Shown: positions 63,496 to 64,000 of the stretch, piece after piece
Numbering within the stretch: the stretch's first letter is position 1
Layout: every line of letters begins with the position of its first letter
Assembly: GCF_050947335.1 (NCBI RefSeq)
Contig: NW_027473350.1
Coordinates: 372,001-436,000, forward strand
Length of the DNA: 64,000 nucleotides
Direction of reading: 5' to 3'
Source: Megachile rotundata
Taxonomy: Eukaryota; Arthropoda; Insecta; Hymenoptera; Megachilidae
The notes under the pieces: model-generated
The model's input: the letters and a program-made list of their open reading frames with translations, nothing else
What the model was told of the DNA's origin: nothing
The model's database searches: none
Translations under genes and position numbers: made by a program

Positions 63496-64000
63496 ACCAT
63501 CACAATCATACAATTACAATCATACAATCACAATCATACAATCACAATCATAAGATCACAATCATACAATCACAATCATACAATCACAATCAAACACTCA
63601 CAATCATTGAATCACAATCATACAATCACAATCATACGATCACAATCATACAATTACTACTATACAATCACAATCATACAAAAACAATCTTACAATCACA
63701 ATCATACAATCACAATCATACAATCACAATCATGCAATCACAATCATACAATCACAATCATACAATCAAAATCATACAATCACAATCATACAATCACAAT
63801 CGTGCAATCACTGTCATACAATCGCAATCATACAATCGCAATCATACAATCACAATCATACAATCACAATCATACAATCGCAAGCATACAATCACAATCA
63901 TACAATCACAATCATACAATCGCAATCATACAATTACAATCTCCCAAATACAATCATACAATCACAATCAAACAATCACAATCATACTACCGCAATCATA
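63496..64000 (+). repeat. Module M, copy 6 (cut by window end)
   Basis: First 505 bp of the module, including CAAACACTCACAATCATTG and CATACAAAAACAATC. It sits 19,278 bp from copy 2. The deletion marker would lie just past the window end. Confidence 0.88.

Larger units (their letters stand above)
1..64000 (+). repeat. 14-bp satellite array, unit ATACAATCACAATC, spans entire window
   Basis: Every line of the window is made of the 14-bp unit or close variants, head to tail in one orientation, and no stretch of unrelated DNA was found. The unit is ACAATC + ACAATC + AT, so it probably grew from a hexamer. The consensus + strand lacks G. Common variants are ATCGCAATC for ATCACAATC, CAGTCA for CAATCA, ATACGATC, ATCATAATC, CATGCAATC, ACAATGAC, TCAGAATC, and a TAGAACC...CAATCAGAC pair of units. 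Most variants are single substitutions that keep the 14-bp register. Kilobase segments are duplicated within the array, giving a higher-order structure. Length and architecture indicate eukaryotic satellite DNA; species and chromosomal position cannot be told from the sequence. No gene, RNA or transposon remnant interrupts it. Confidence 0.98.
53430..64000 (+). repeat. Large segmental duplication I, copy 2 (continues past window)
   Basis: Colinear copy of 35,760-44,722 with about 1.6 kb more (roughly 56.3-57.9 kb) that matches the module-M region. Two extra 14-bp units (near 59.23 and 59.9-60.0 kb) account for the change in spacing. At about 59,684 a TAGAACC unit of copy 1 (about 40,420) has reverted to the consensus TACAATC. 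The copy runs to the last base of the window. Confidence 0.87.

Noticed and set aside
1..64000. CRISPR array
   Set aside because: There is no repeat-spacer alternation. Units are contiguous 14-mers without unique spacers, and no cas genes are present.
1..64000. Telomeric repeat
   Set aside because: The 14-mer lacks a TTAGGG- or TTGGGG-type G-run and resembles no telomere family I recognise.
1..64000. G-quadruplex or i-motif forming array
   Set aside because: G on the - strand and C on the + strand are isolated in the consensus, with no runs of two or more apart from the TCTCC/ATCCC landmarks, so the usual motif is not met.
1..64000. Inverted repeats or cruciform structure
   Set aside because: The consensus is not self-complementary, and no orientation switch was found, so no large hairpin is expected.
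1..64000. CENP-B box or known alpha-satellite-like centromere repeat
   Set aside because: The 14-bp unit is far too short and G-poor, and the CGGG core of the CENP-B box was not seen.
1..64000. Retrotransposon or DNA transposon insertions
   Set aside because: No terminal repeats, poly(A) tail, target-site duplication or non-array sequence was found at any point scanned.

Overview
The whole 64 kb window is one uninterrupted tandem-repeat array. I see no unique sequence, recognisable gene, RNA gene, transposon, CRISPR array or promoter. The basic unit is 14 bp, ATACAATCACAATC on the + strand, which is two ACAATC hexamers plus an AT dinucleotide. It is repeated head to tail about 4,570 times (64,000/14), always in the same orientation. 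The consensus + strand has no G (A 7/14, C 4/14, T 3/14), so G appears only in mutated units. An array this long with several levels of duplication points to a eukaryotic satellite or very large minisatellite block in a centromeric, pericentromeric, subtelomeric or interstitial heterochromatic position. I do not recognise the 14-mer and cannot name the organism.

Layout. Units carrying shared variants act as barcodes and show that the array was built from multi-kilobase segments copied at several scales. The left part (1-32.7 kb) has copies spaced 3,430 bp (1-2.19 and 3.43-5.62 kb), about 1,526-1,540 bp (5.98-7.56 and 7.51-9.10 kb), 2,940 bp (7.5-9.8 and 10.4-12.7 kb), about 4.3-4.6 kb (10.77-15.13 and 15.07-19.72 kb), about 1.37 kb (20.6-21.4 and 22.0-22.7 kb) and 2,226 bp (28.2-30.4 and 30.4-32.7 kb). 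The right part (31.7-64 kb) has copies spaced 4,548, 9,971, 1,413, about 17,669 and 19,250-19,278 bp. A 1,413-bp module occurs five times in full and once cut off by the window end. The largest event is a colinear copy of about 35.8-44.7 kb at about 53.4-64.0 kb. A segment near 26-29.3 kb recurs near 49.9-53.2 kb, linking the two halves.

Coding potential. Many long + strand open frames exist, the longest 956 codons at 47,002-49,872, but they follow from the repeat arithmetic. The 14-bp unit shifts frame each time, so all three + frames read the same 14-residue peptide QSQSYNHNHTITII every 42 bp with no stop. The - strand reads TGA twice per 42 bp in every frame. I therefore annotate no CDS. 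No hidden multi-gene system is visible. What is notable is the strand asymmetry, the nested duplication history, the few phase-breaking indels that act as lineage markers, and the regular protein-binding motif content.
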